From assembly GCF_002207865.1 (NCBI RefSeq), contig NZ_BDQM01000010.1, positions 60,923 through 124,922 of the forward strand: DNA of 64,000 nt, given 5' to 3'. The notes under the pieces were generated by a model. That model was given only the letters and a program-made list of their open reading frames with translations. It did not search any database and was not told where the DNA came from. Origin of the DNA: Colwellia marinimaniae. GTDB taxonomy: Bacteria > Pseudomonadota > Gammaproteobacteria > Enterobacterales > Alteromonadaceae. Below, in pieces: positions 9,711-19,250 of this stretch. Position 1 is the stretch's first letter. Each line of letters starts with the position of its first letter. The position numbers were made by a program, and so were the translations under genes.

Positions 9711-11645
9711 ATGAGTATTTTTCAACATTATCAATCACGTTATGAACAAGCCCAACAAGAAGAATTTAGCTTGCAAGAATTTTTAACTATCTGTAAAGAC
9801 GATAATCTAGCTTACGCTAGTGCATCAGAACGCTTACTTCTTGCCATTGGTGAACCTGAAATGGTAGATACCGCCACAGACCCGAAACTCAGTAGGATAT
9901 TCTCCAACAGGGTTATTAAGCGCTATCCTGCTTTTACCGACTTTTACGGCATGGAAGAAGCCATTGAGCAAATAGTTTCTTATCTAAAACATGCTTCACA
10001 AGGATTAGAAGAGCATAAACAGATCTTGTATTTATTAGGCCCGGTAGGCGGTGGTAAATCATCTATAGCGGAAAAGTTAAAATTCCTGATGCAACAAAAG
10101 CCTATTTATGTTTTAAGCGCCAATGGCATACGTAGTCCGGTAAATGATCACCCCTTCTGCTTATTTGATGCAAATTCAGACGGTAAAATCTTAAAAGAAG
10201 AATACAATATCCCAGAGCGTTACTTGAACAATATTATTTCTCCTTGGGCGGCAAAACGCTTACATGAATATAAAGGTGATATTGCTCAATTTAAAGTGAT
10301 CAAAATTCATCCTTCTATTTTGGATCAAATTGCCATCGCCAAAACCGAGCCTGGTGATGATAATAATCAAGATATCTCAGCACTTGTTGGTAAAGTTGAT
10401 ATTAGGCAGCTTGAGCATTTTGCTCAAAATGATGCGGATGCTTATAGTTATTCAGGCGCATTGTGTCGATCCAATCAAGGTTTGATGGAATTTGTTGAAA
10501 TGTTTAAAGCACCCATTAAAGTGCTGCATCCATTACTTACCGCTACCCAAGAAGGTAATTACAACCCAACTGAGGGGCTTTCAGCTTTACCCTTTAACGG
10601 TATTATACTTGCCCATTCAAATGAATCTGAATGGCAAAACTTTAGAAATAACAAAAACAACGAAGCCTTCTTAGACCGGGTATATATTGTTAAAGTGCCT
10701 TATTGCATGCGTATTTCTGAAGAAGTTAAGATCTATAAAAAACTACTTGAAAACAGCGAATTAAAAACGGCGCAATGTGCGCCAGATACTTTAGATATTC
10801 TTGCGCAATTCTCGGTCTTATCTCGTTTAAAAGACCCTGTTAACTCAAGCATTTATTCAAAAATGCGTGTTTATAATGGCGAGACTCTTAAGGATACCGA
10901 TCCAAAAGCAAAATCCTATCAAGAGTACCGTGACTATGCTGGTATTGATGAAGGCATGTCAGGACTTTCTACTCGCTTTGCTTTTAAGATTTTATCTCGG
11001 GTATTTAACTTCGATAGTGCTGAAGTCGCGGCAAACCCAGTGCACTTATTCTATGTATTAGAGCAACAAGTTGAACGAGAGCAACTGCCTAAAGAAACCG
11101 CAGAGCGCTATATGGAATTTATCAAAGGCTACCTGACCCCTCAATATATTGAGTTTATTGGTAAAGAAATTCAAACCGCCTACTTAGAGTCTTACTCCGA
11201 ATACGGACAAAACATTTTTGACCGATATGTTACTTATGCAGATTTTTGGATTCAAGATCAAGAGTATAGAGATGCAGAGACCGGTCAGCTATTTGATCGT
11301 CAATCTCTTAATGATGAATTAGAAAAAATTGAAAAACCAGCAGGTATAAGCAACCCGAAGGATTTCCGTAATGAAATAGTTAATTTTGTCCTACGGGCAA
11401 AAGCCAATAATAATGGTCAAAATCCACTTTGGACTAGCTATGAAAAACTACGTACTGTTATTGAGAAAAAAATGTTTTCCAATACTGAAGATTTATTACC
11501 TGTTATTTCTTTTAATGCTAAAACATCAAGCGATGACCAACAAAAACATGATGATTTTGTTAAACGTATGATGACAAAAGGCTATACCCAAAAGCAAGTA
11601 CGCTTATTATCTGAGTGGTATTTACGGGTTAGAAAGTCTTCTTAA
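9711..11645 (+). CDS. prkA: PrkA-family serine kinase / AAA+ protein (YeaG)
   Basis: 644 residues, the same length as E. coli YeaG. It has an AAA+ domain with Walker A GPVGGGKSS at residues 110-118 and a C-terminal PrkA kinase domain. In E. coli the protein supports adaptation to nitrogen starvation and stationary phase; its targets are poorly known. The ATG at 9711 is preceded by GGAGG at 9701-9705, so the frame's four extra upstream codons are not used. It is the first of the prkA-yeaH-spoVR set, which all face the same way with short gaps and probably form one operon. Confidence 0.95.
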   Translation: MSIFQHYQSRYEQAQQEEFSLQEFLTICKDDNLAYASASERLLLAIGEPEMVDTATDPKLSRIFSNRVIKRYPAFTDFYGMEEAIEQIVSYLKHASQGLEEHKQILYLLGPVGGGKSSIAEKLKFLMQQKPIYVLSANGIRSPVNDHPFCLFDANSDGKILKEEYNIPERYLNNIISPWAAKRLHEYKGDIAQFKVIKIHPSILDQIAIAKTEPGDDNNQDISALVGKVDIRQLEHFAQNDADAYSYSGALCRSNQGLMEFVEMFKAPIKVLHPLLTATQEGNYNPTEGLSALPFNGIILAHSNESEWQNFRNNKNNEAFLDRVYIVKVPYCMRISEEVKIYKKLLENSELKTAQCAPDTLDILAQFSVLSRLKDPVNSSIYSKMRVYNGETLKDTDPKAKSYQEYRDYAGIDEGMSGLSTRFAFKILSRVFNFDSAEVAANPVHLFYVLEQQVEREQLPKETAERYMEFIKGYLTPQYIEFIGKEIQTAYLESYSEYGQNIFDRYVTYADFWIQDQEYRDAETGQLFDRQSLNDELEKIEKPAGISNPKDFRNEIVNFVLRAKANNNGQNPLWTSYEKLRTVIEKKMFSNTEDLLPVISFNAKTSSDDQQKHDDFVKRMMTKGYTQKQVRLLSEWYLRVRKSS

Positions 11646-11697
11646 GTCGTATCTCTTGCGCAATAGGGATAAGCTAGAAAAGAGATAAGGATAATAT

Positions 11698-12975
11698 ATG
11701 GCCAATTTTATTGATAGACGTCTTAACAGTAAAAATAAAAGTACCGTTAATCGTCAACGCTTTTTAAGGCGTTATAAAAATCAAATTAAAAAATCTGTCT
11801 CGGATGCAATAAACCAACGAGGTGTGACAGATATAGATTCTGGTGAAAGCATCATTATCCCCAAACAGGATTTATCCGAGCCGATTTTCCATCAAGGTGA
11901 TGGCGGTATAAAAGATAGAGTACATCCAGGCAATGATCAATATTCTCCTGGTGATAAAATCCCTCGTCCGCCGAAACAGCAAGGCCAAGGGTCTGGTCAA
12001 GGGGATGCTAGTAATAGCGGGGAAGGCGAAGATGACTTTACCTTTTCCATTTCAAAGGAAGAATATCTAAACCTTCTTTTTTAAGACTTAGAGCTACCCA
12101 ACCTTGAGAAAAATCAATTAGATAAGATGATTGAATATAAAACGGTGCGCAGTGGTTTTTGCACCCAGGGTGTGGCATCAAATATAGATATAGTCAAATC
12201 ACTGCAAGGATCCATTGCCCGTCGTATAGTAATGACCTGCTCAAAACGTAAAAAGTTAAAAGAGCTTGAGCAAGAACTTTTAGCGCTTAGTCAAGATACC
12301 CATGATCATATTCAACAAGAGCGTGCGTTGCGACTTGAGATTAAAACACTAAAAAACAAAATAGCTAAAGTCCCTTTTATTGATACTTTCGACTTACGTT
12401 TTCGCAATTATGCTAAGCAAGCAGTACCGACGTCAAAAGCGGTAATGTTTTGCTTAATGGATGTTTCAGGCTCGATGGATCAAGCAACAAAAGAAATGGC
12501 AAAACGCTTTTATATTTTACTTTATCTATTTCTTAGTCGTACCTATAAAAATATTGATGTTATTTATATCCGGCATCATACCCAAGCGAAAGAAGTCGAT
12601 GAACATGAGTTTTTTTACTCCCAAGAGACCGGCGGAACAATTGCCTCAAGTGCCTTAGAGTTAATGAATGATATTATCTGCGAACGCTATAATGATAATC
12701 AATGGAACATTTATGGTGCCCAAGCTTCTGATGGCGATAACTGGGCAGATGACTCGCCCCGCTGTCAAACAATTTTAGAGCAACAAATACTGCCTAAAAG
12801 CCGCTATTTTAGTTATATAGAAATAACCCAAAGAGCACACCAAACCCTATGGAAACACTATCAAGCAGTGGAGCAGTCTAATACTAACTTTGCCATGCAG
12901 CATATCAAATCAGTCGCTGATATTTACCCGGTATTTAGGGAGCTTTTCAAAAAGAACACACAAAATGCCACGTAA
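11698..12975 (+). pseudogene. yeaH: YeaH (DUF444) interrupted by one in-frame TAA
   Basis: Residues 1-128 (11698-12081) match the N-terminus of YeaH, and the same frame continues after TAA 12082-12084 to 12975 with the rest of the protein. At the stop the family has Glu (LLFEDL); here the codon reads TAA, one base from GAA. No other stop or frameshift follows, and the VWA-like metal-site segment [13 protein letters not shown] is intact. An internal ATG at 12127 could start a 282-residue C-terminal protein, though its ribosome site is weak. YeaH partners PrkA in stress adaptation. This may be a recent null mutation, a sequencing error or a readthrough site. Confidence 0.85.
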
Positions 12976-12995
12976 CTTATTAAATGGGGTGATAG

Positions 12996-14534
12996 ATGAC
13001 AAACACTAATGATGATACCGCTCAAAAAACTAAAGTAACGCCTTTAGACGATAGTCCAGATTGGACTTTTGACTTGCTTGGACAATATCAGCGAGAGATT
13101 GCGCGTGTTGCTGACTTTTACCGCCTTGATACTTATACCAATCAAATAGAGGTGATCACGGCGGAACAAATGATGGATGCATATGCCAGTGCGGGCATGC
13201 CTCTCGGTTATAGTCATTGGACCTTCGGCAAAAAATTCATTCAAACGGAACAAAACTATCAACGAGGACAGATGGGCTTAGCTTATGAAATTGTAATAAA
13301 TTCAGATCCTTGCATTTCATACTTGATGGAAGAAAACACCATGACCATGCAAGCACTGGTCATGGCACATGCTTGTTATGGTCATAACTCTTTCTTTAAA
13401 GGAAATTATTTATTTAAATCATGGACTGATGCCAGTTCAATTATCGACTACTTACTTTTTGCCAAAAGTTATATTGCCAAGTGTGAACTAAAATATGGTA
13501 TCAGTGAGGTAGAAGCTACTTTAGATGCCTGTCATGCCTTAATGAGTCATGGTGTTGACCGTTATAAGAGACCACAAAAAATATCACTCGATGAAGAACT
13601 TAGAAGACAATCTGAACGTGCTGAATATTTGCAATCACAGGTAAACGCTTTATGGCGCACTGTCCCTAAAAAAGCACAGCAAGACGATGAGAAAAAAAAC
13701 ATATTCCCCAAAGAGCCTCAAGAAAATCTTTTATATTTTATTGAGAAAAATGCCCCTTTGCTCAAACCTTGGCAAAGAGAAATTGTCAGAATAGTCAGGA
13801 AAATATCGCAATATTTCTACCCGCAGAAACAAACTCAAGTGATGAATGAAGGTTGGGCCTGTTTTTGGCACTACACTATTTTAAACCACTTATATGATGA
13901 GGGTTTAGTCACAGATAAATTTATGCTGGAATTTTTACACAGTCATACTAATGTCATTGCTCAACCTGAATACAACAGTAAATATTATTCAGGTATAAAT
14001 CCTTATGCTTTAGGTTTTAATATGTTCATTGATATCAGACGTATTTGTGAACACCCAACAGAAGAAGATAAAGAATATTTTCCTGAAATAGCGGGCAGTA
14101 ACTGGCTAGATACTTTACATTTTGCCATGGAAAACTTTAAAGATGAAAGTTTTATCAGCCAATATTTATCGCCAAAACTAATGCGTGACTTTAAATTCTT
14201 TCATATTCATGATGATAGTGACAATAATTATGTTGAAATTGGTGCTATTCATAATGAGCAAGGCTATAAAAAAGTTCGTCAAAACCTAGCAAATCAGTAT
14301 AACCTCAGTAATATTGAAGTAAATATCCAAATAATTGATGCCAATGTTGATGGTGACAGAGCGCTAACCCTTAGATACACGCCACACAATGGGGTAGAGC
14401 TGGGGGAATCAAAAGATGAGGTATTAAAGCACCTGCATTATTTATGGCACTTTGACGTTAAGATTGTGCAAGAAATGAAGTCAGGTGAAGATAAGATCAT
14501 TGCCAGCTGTCCACAAAAAAATAAAGACGACTAG
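12996..14534 (+). CDS. spoVR: SpoVR family protein (YcgB)
   Basis: A 512-residue cytoplasmic protein matching the SpoVR/YcgB family (E. coli YcgB is 510). Conserved stretches include the N-terminal GMPLGYSHWTFGK, HACYGHNSFFKGN and MNEGWACFWHY. The biochemical role is not established; it travels with prkA and yeaH in many bacteria and is linked to stationary-phase or stress responses. In E. coli ycgB lies next to fadR and apart from yeaGH, whereas here all three genes are together, with fadR next. Its stop codon sits in the loop of a terminator. Confidence 0.94.
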   Translation: MTNTNDDTAQKTKVTPLDDSPDWTFDLLGQYQREIARVADFYRLDTYTNQIEVITAEQMMDAYASAGMPLGYSHWTFGKKFIQTEQNYQRGQMGLAYEIVINSDPCISYLMEENTMTMQALVMAHACYGHNSFFKGNYLFKSWTDASSIIDYLLFAKSYIAKCELKYGISEVEATLDACHALMSHGVDRYKRPQKISLDEELRRQSERAEYLQSQVNALWRTVPKKAQQDDEKKNIFPKEPQENLLYFIEKNAPLLKPWQREIVRIVRKISQYFYPQKQTQVMNEGWACFWHYTILNHLYDEGLVTDKFMLEFLHSHTNVIAQPEYNSKYYSGINPYALGFNMFIDIRRICEHPTEEDKEYFPEIAGSNWLDTLHFAMENFKDESFISQYLSPKLMRDFKFFHIHDDSDNNYVEIGAIHNEQGYKKVRQNLANQYNLSNIEVNIQIIDANVDGDRALTLRYTPHNGVELGESKDEVLKHLHYLWHFDVKIVQEMKSGEDKIIASCPQKNKDD

Positions 14535-14548
14535 CGTCGTCTTTATTT
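14519..14548 (+). terminator. Terminator overlapping the spoVR stop
   Basis: Arms AAATAAAGACGAC (14519-14531) and GTCGTCTTTATTT (14536-14548) with a four-base loop that contains most of the TAG stop. It would also work for fadR from the other side. Confidence 0.85.
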
Positions 14549-14574
14549 ATGTTGATGAGCAAATCTATCAAACA

Positions 14575-15288
14575 TTAATCATTAGATAATTCTTTTAATA
14601 CGTCATCCTTAAGATCTGCCCACAATTTTCCTGATTCAATACCATACTTACGTACAGCCAAAATCGCTTCATCGAATTTATTAGCTTTAGCAAGCTCTAT
14701 TAACGATTGATAATAAGCCCTAGATATCTCCCTGCCTTTAGGGTGAGCAAAATACAAACTACCAATACGTGAATATAAACCTCTAAAACCATTAAGAATT
14801 AATAAATAAATAGAGTTACCTGACGCTACCACTAATGCTTTATTTAATTCATAATCAAATTGTGCAAAGGCTTCACCCGTATCTTCTACATCTAAATAAC
14901 CTTGCAGGCATTCAATGGCTTTCTCAGGGTTATTTTTTAATGCCCCACGAATATAAATAGCACTGATATTGGTACGCGCTGATAATAAGTTGTCAACTAA
15001 ATCAGGAATACCCTCTTGATCTAATTGTGCCAGCGTTTCGAGGATATTTAAGCTTGAGGTTTCCCAAAAATTATTTACTTTAGTCGGCTTACCATGTCGA
15101 ATGGTTAACCAACCGTCACGCGCTAAACGCTGTAAGACTTCTCTAAGGGTAGTTCGCGTCACTCCGATAAGTTCAGAGAGTTCACGTTCTGCTGGTAATA
15201 TAGTGCCGGGAGGAAAACCACCATTCCAAATGGATTCAACGATATATTGTTCTGCAAATCCTGCTGGGCTTTTAGCTTTTATGACCAT
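14575..15288 (-). CDS. fadR: Fatty acid metabolism regulator FadR
   Basis: A GntR-family regulator of 237 residues, almost identical to E. coli FadR over the winged-helix domain ([20 protein letters not shown], about residues 36-55). FadR represses beta-oxidation genes and activates unsaturated fatty acid synthesis, and acyl-CoA releases it from DNA. The C-terminal ligand domain is conserved in outline ([15 protein letters not shown]). I found no clear FadR operator in its own upstream region. It is divergent from nhaD. Confidence 0.97.
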   Translation of the reverse strand: MVIKAKSPAGFAEQYIVESIWNGGFPPGTILPAERELSELIGVTRTTLREVLQRLARDGWLTIRHGKPTKVNNFWETSSLNILETLAQLDQEGIPDLVDNLLSARTNISAIYIRGALKNNPEKAIECLQGYLDVEDTGEAFAQFDYELNKALVVASGNSIYLLILNGFRGLYSRIGSLYFAHPKGREISRAYYQSLIELAKANKFDEAILAVRKYGIESGKLWADLKDDVLKELSND

Positions 15289-15563
15289 TGACTATAATTA
15301 CCTGATAATAGTTGTAAATTGAGGATGGATTTTCAACAGATTGTACCAGAAGTATAGTTATGCACAAGAGCCTTACAATTACTCGCTGGTGAAAGTAAAA
15401 ACTAAGCATTCGCTTGTTATAAGTCAAATAGATAATTACTATCAATAAAATTAATGAATTTCAAAGGCTTTGTTGTATCATTATGTTAAAAGTTTGATAG
15501 AATTCCAAGCTAATAATAATCGCTAAAATTGCATACAATTTCACAGCCCATTTAGAGAATTAC

Positions 15564-16964
15564 ATGAAACAACTTTTATACGTTTTACTGGCGTTATCTG
15601 CGGTGCTCTTTCCAAGCATAGCTTTCGCTGCCGAGGCAGCACACCAAAATATTGATTTAACTAGTCACTGGATTGGCTACACCGCTATAGCAATTTTTGT
15701 TCTAGCCTATACTCTGGTTATTTTAGAAGAACAGTTGCACCTGAGAAAATCAAAACCGGTACTGCTTGCTGCCGGCCTTATTTGGATATTAATTGCTGCC
15801 TATTATAACTCTCAAGGAATGCCAGACGCTGCTGCTGTAGCCATTCGTCATAATTTCTTAGAATATACCGAGTTATTCTTCTTTTTATTAGTCGCGATGA
15901 CTTACATTAATGCCATGTTAGAGCGTGATGTTTTTAATGCTCTGCGCGATTGGTTAGTACAAAAAGGCTTTAGCTATAAAACGCTTTTTTGGCTAACCGG
16001 TATTCTGGCCTTCTTTATCTCACCTATTGCAGATAACTTAACCACGGCACTTATTATGTGTGCGGTAGTTTTAGCGGTTGGTAAAGATGAGCCTAAATTT
16101 ATTGCCATGAGCTGTGTCAATATTGTCATTGGCGCAAATGCCGGTGGTGCATTTAGCCCATTTGGTGACATTACTACCCTAATGGTATGGCAAAAAGGTA
16201 TTCTTGAGTTTACTGATTTCTTTGCGCTATTCTTACCAGCGGTAGTGAACTTTGTTATTCCTGCCTTTATTATGCAATTCTTTATACCTACAGGTAAGCC
16301 AAGTGCTATTACAGGCGAAATGACGCCGATCAAAAAAGGCGGATTAACCATAGTCGGCTTGTTTATTTTGACTATTATTACGGCAGTATCTTTCCATAAC
16401 TTCCTACATTTACCACCGGTATTTGGCATGATGTTAGGTTTATCTTATTTGAAATTCTTTGGTTACTATCTTCGTCAATCAGGTCTAGGTGAAATCGACA
16501 AATCAGATTCACCTACCGGCCATATAATTAATGATGATTTTGATATTTTTGACAAAATTGCCAAAGCCGAATGGGATACACTGTTCTTCTTCTACGGCGT
16601 TATTTTAGCGGTTGGTGGTTTAGGCTTTATTGGTTACTTAGGCATGGCTTCAGAATTCATGTACGGCGAATTAGGGGCAACGAATGCCAATATTATAGTC
16701 GGTCTATTATCGGCCATTGTTGATAACATCCCGGTGATGTTTGCGGTATTAACCATGAACCCTGATATGTCAGACACCCAATGGTTGCTCGTTACACTAA
16801 CGGCGGGTGTCGGTGGTAGTTTATTATCTGTTGGCTCTGCTGCGGGTGTTGCGCTAATGGGACAAGCACGCGGCTATTATACCTTCTTTAGTCACTTAAA
16901 ATGGACGCCGGTAATTGCCCTTGGCTACGCTGCCAGTATTTATGTGCATTTATTAATAAACTAA
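15564..16964 (+). CDS. nhaD: NhaD-type Na+/H+ antiporter
   Basis: A 466-residue polytopic membrane protein that exchanges sodium for protons across the inner membrane. It begins with a cleavable-looking signal segment (residues 1-23), as in NhaD of marine and halophilic bacteria, and contains the conserved ISPIADNLTTAL and NAGGAFSPFGDITTLM stretches typical of the ion-transporter superfamily. It lies between fadR and dsbB, where E. coli has the unrelated antiporter nhaB. It ends in an inverted repeat and a terminator. Confidence 0.93.
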   Translation: MKQLLYVLLALSAVLFPSIAFAAEAAHQNIDLTSHWIGYTAIAIFVLAYTLVILEEQLHLRKSKPVLLAAGLIWILIAAYYNSQGMPDAAAVAIRHNFLEYTELFFFLLVAMTYINAMLERDVFNALRDWLVQKGFSYKTLFWLTGILAFFISPIADNLTTALIMCAVVLAVGKDEPKFIAMSCVNIVIGANAGGAFSPFGDITTLMVWQKGILEFTDFFALFLPAVVNFVIPAFIMQFFIPTGKPSAITGEMTPIKKGGLTIVGLFILTIITAVSFHNFLHLPPVFGMMLGLSYLKFFGYYLRQSGLGEIDKSDSPTGHIINDDFDIFDKIAKAEWDTLFFFYGVILAVGGLGFIGYLGMASEFMYGELGATNANIIVGLLSAIVDNIPVMFAVLTMNPDMSDTQWLLVTLTAGVGGSLLSVGSAAGVALMGQARGYYTFFSHLKWTPVIALGYAASIYVHLLIN

Positions 16965-16980
16965 TCATCGGTATTAAATG

Positions 16981-17010
16981 CTGACATTAATAATGTCATA
17001 TTAATGTCAG
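16981..17010. repeat. Inverted repeat after nhaD
   Basis: Arms CTGACATTAAT and ATTAATGTCAG around eight bases, with a nested perfect palindrome TGACATTAATAATGTCA at 16982-16998. It is not T-tailed, so it could be an operator or an RNA-stabilising stem rather than a terminator. Confidence 0.6.
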
Positions 17011-17047
17011 GAGAAAGCCAATCAGCTTTTTCTTCATGGTACCTTTT

Positions 17048-17079
17048 AAAAAAGCTTCTATTTGGTTAGGAGCTTTTTT
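17048..17079 (+). terminator. Terminator between nhaD and dsbB
   Basis: Arms AAAAAAGCTTCTA (17048-17060) and TAGGAGCTTTTTT (17067-17079) pair fully with one G-U; a T run follows. It lies just ahead of the dsbB ribosome site. Confidence 0.85.
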
Positions 17080-17106
17080 TTTACTCAATTTGTTAAAGGA
17101 GCTTTT

Positions 17107-17625
17107 GTGAATTACTTAAGCAATATCACCACACGTCAAAAACCATGGTTACTACTGGCTATCTCAGCTCTAACCTTAGAGCTATCTGCTTTATTTTTTC
17201 AATATGTTATGGATTTAGCGCCTTGCATTATGTGTGTCTATCAACGCCTTGCTATCTTGGCAATATTTGCCGCCGGCGTTATTGGCACCGTCGGTTGTCA
17301 AAATGTATTTGCCAGAACATTGGCCTATCTGTCTTGGGGGGGGAGCGCAATTTGGGGGTTCATCATAGCTTTAGAGCATGTTGACATGCAAGCGAACAGC
17401 GGTTCACTTTTTTTTAGCTGCGAGTTTATTCCTAACTTCCCTACTTGGGCGCCTTTACATCAATGGCTACCCTTATTATTTGAAGCAACGGGTGATTGTG
17501 GCGAGATAAGCTGGCAGTTTTTCGGCTTCAGTATGCCTCAGTGGATGGTGGTTATTTATGCTCTTTATACCCTAGTTTTCGCTGTTGTCCTTGTTAATCG
17601 TCTTATCTGTGCGAAAAAGCCATAA
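17107..17625 (+). CDS. dsbB: DsbB, disulfide bond formation protein B
   Basis: DsbB is an inner-membrane protein that re-oxidises DsbA and passes electrons to quinone. GTG 17107 is chosen because AAAGGAG lies just upstream and it gives 172 residues, like E. coli (176). A longer frame from TTG 17062 begins inside the terminator and is rejected. Redox cysteines are Cys40/Cys43 (PCIMC) and Cys105/Cys131. Four membrane helices are visible. It follows nhaD but has its own transcription unit, given the terminator between them. Confidence 0.94.
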   Translation: MNYLSNITTRQKPWLLLAISALTLELSALFFQYVMDLAPCIMCVYQRLAILAIFAAGVIGTVGCQNVFARTLAYLSWGGSAIWGFIIALEHVDMQANSGSLFFSCEFIPNFPTWAPLHQWLPLLFEATGDCGEISWQFFGFSMPQWMVVIYALYTLVFAVVLVNRLICAKKP

Positions 17626-17653
17626 GACATAAGGCATAGGTCGAAGTGAAGAT

Positions 17654-17694
17654 AAAAAGAGCAGATGCTAGCGTTAACAGTGTCTGCTCTTTTT
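17654..17694. terminator. Terminator between dsbB and the EamA gene
   Basis: Arms AAAAAGAGCAGA (17654-17665) and TCTGCTCTTTTT (17683-17694). It is T-rich on both strands and lies between convergent genes. Confidence 0.85.
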
Positions 17695-17753
17695 CTTATA
17701 CGGAGTTTGCTCGTTGCTGACCTTTTTTGAGTAAGGCTATTAAGTAAACCGCA

Positions 17754-18647
17754 TTAACGCCTGCCCATACTCACTGACCATGTTTCAAATATAGCGGCGC
17801 TGACCACCATTAGTCCACCGACCATAGTTAAAACGTTAGGACGCTCATGTAAAAGCATAAAGGCTAGTACGCTACCGTACAAGGGTTGTAAGCAAGAGAT
17901 CAAGCCCGCTGTAGTTGCCGACAAATGCCGTAAACTTGAGGCAAATAGGGCGTGAGGAGTCGCAGTAAAGACGATACCGACCAATAATAGCAATAACCAG
18001 TCTCTTTCGGTTACTTGCCCTAGTGGTACCTCAATAAAAAGGCACAGCATCAAACAAGCAACTAATGTTTGATACAGCATGGTATGAGGCCCAGAATAAT
18101 GGGAAAAATAATTTTTATGTAGGATATTTCTTAAGGCAAAAAATACCGCTGAAAATATTCCGGTAACAATACCGAGAGTTATTTGATTACCTAAGCTTAT
18201 TTCAGGTATTAACAAGACAATACCGACAATAACAACTACCGCCATCAGCATATCTTTTACTTTTGGCAAACTTTTATTAAACAGCGGTTCAATAAATACC
18301 GTTATTACCGGGTAAGTAAAAAAAGCAATGATACCGACAGTGACCCCGGCCATTTGCATCGCGGCAAAATAAGTAACCCAGTGTATGCCGACGACCACAC
18401 CCAGTAATAAGGCTATAGCATAGTCTTTCCTACTGGCTAAAGTGATTTTTTTCTTTTGCAACGTGAGCAAGGTAAAAAGTGCCAAGGCGGCTATACCCGT
18501 CCGGTACACCGTTATATCAAGCGCTGGCAAGCCAATCAACTTAGAAAAAAGCGCGGTACCACCAAAAAGAAAAACGGCGATATGTAAATAGAGCAAGCTT
18601 TGTTGCTCAACATTTACCATTGCAGGACTTTGACCGGTGTTTTTCAT
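17754..18647 (-). CDS. EamA/DMT-family transporter
   Basis: A 297-residue protein with about ten membrane helices arranged as two EamA repeats; GLISCLQPLYGSVLAFMLLHE near the C-terminus is a typical motif of the drug/metabolite transporter superfamily. Such proteins export amino acids, sugars or other metabolites, and the substrate cannot be told from sequence. It lies 28 bases downstream of ycgN on the same strand, so they may be co-transcribed. Confidence 0.85.
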   Translation of the reverse strand: MKNTGQSPAMVNVEQQSLLYLHIAVFLFGGTALFSKLIGLPALDITVYRTGIAALALFTLLTLQKKKITLASRKDYAIALLLGVVVGIHWVTYFAAMQMAGVTVGIIAFFTYPVITVFIEPLFNKSLPKVKDMLMAVVVIVGIVLLIPEISLGNQITLGIVTGIFSAVFFALRNILHKNYFSHYSGPHTMLYQTLVACLMLCLFIEVPLGQVTERDWLLLLLVGIVFTATPHALFASSLRHLSATTAGLISCLQPLYGSVLAFMLLHERPNVLTMVGGLMVVSAAIFETWSVSMGRR

Positions 18648-18675
18648 GATTAGGTGGGCATTATTTTAGTATGGC

Positions 18676-19197
18676 TTAATCAAGATCATTTAATGGCCAA
18701 AGGACAATATAATCTTCAAAATTTTCAATACTGACTTCATTATCTTTGACTATTTTCCCTCTTACCGACATACCCGCTTTATGCATTGCTGATTTTTTCC
18801 CATTATGCAACAAAGGGTGCCATGACGGCATACCTCGTCCTTCTTGTAGGCGGCGGTAGGTACAACTTGGCGGCATAAAAAACACCGCAGCAATATTATC
18901 TTGTGTTAAACGTACGCAGTCAGGCACTAACGTGGTACGTTGCTCATATTTAGAACATTGGCAAGATTTCTCATTGAGTAAATGACAAGCAATATTAGAG
19001 TAAAAGATCTGTTCTCCCTCTTTGATATGGTCGGTCGGTAAAAGCTCCTTCGCCTCATCAGTATGCTCGTCATCAATAAATTTATTCAGACAGCATTTAG
19101 CACAGCCATCACACAATGACTCCCATTCAGGGCGAGTCATTTCTGCTAGGGTTTTAGTTTGCCAAAAAGGCTGTTCTACTGTTTTTGTATTGTTCAT
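18676..19197 (-). CDS. ycgN: YcgN, cysteine-cluster protein (UPF0260)
   Basis: 173 residues with the N-terminal cysteine cluster LCDGCAKCC (Cys29, 32, 35, 36) and further cysteines at CHLLNEKSCQC and VPDCVRL, matching the UPF0260/YcgN family. The cysteines suggest a zinc or iron-sulfur site; the function is unknown. In E. coli ycgN lies near ycgL and dsbB, as here. It is followed by the EamA gene. Confidence 0.92.
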   Translation of the reverse strand: MNNTKTVEQPFWQTKTLAEMTRPEWESLCDGCAKCCLNKFIDDEHTDEAKELLPTDHIKEGEQIFYSNIACHLLNEKSCQCSKYEQRTTLVPDCVRLTQDNIAAVFFMPPSCTYRRLQEGRGMPSWHPLLHNGKKSAMHKAGMSVRGKIVKDNEVSIENFEDYIVLWPLNDLD

Positions 19198-19250
19198 TTA
19201 CTACTACTTTCTTTACTCATTAACGTTACTAACTAACGTTGTTAATTGAT

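Noticed and set aside
15289..15563. FadR operator between fadR and nhaD
   Set aside because: No sequence close to the FadR consensus was found in either direction.
15974..16429. 151-residue minus-strand frame
   Set aside because: It lies inside nhaD and reads as the shadow of a membrane protein.
17062..17106. Upstream extension of dsbB from TTG 17062
   Set aside because: It would begin inside the nhaD terminator stem; GTG 17107 has a good ribosome site and fits the family length.
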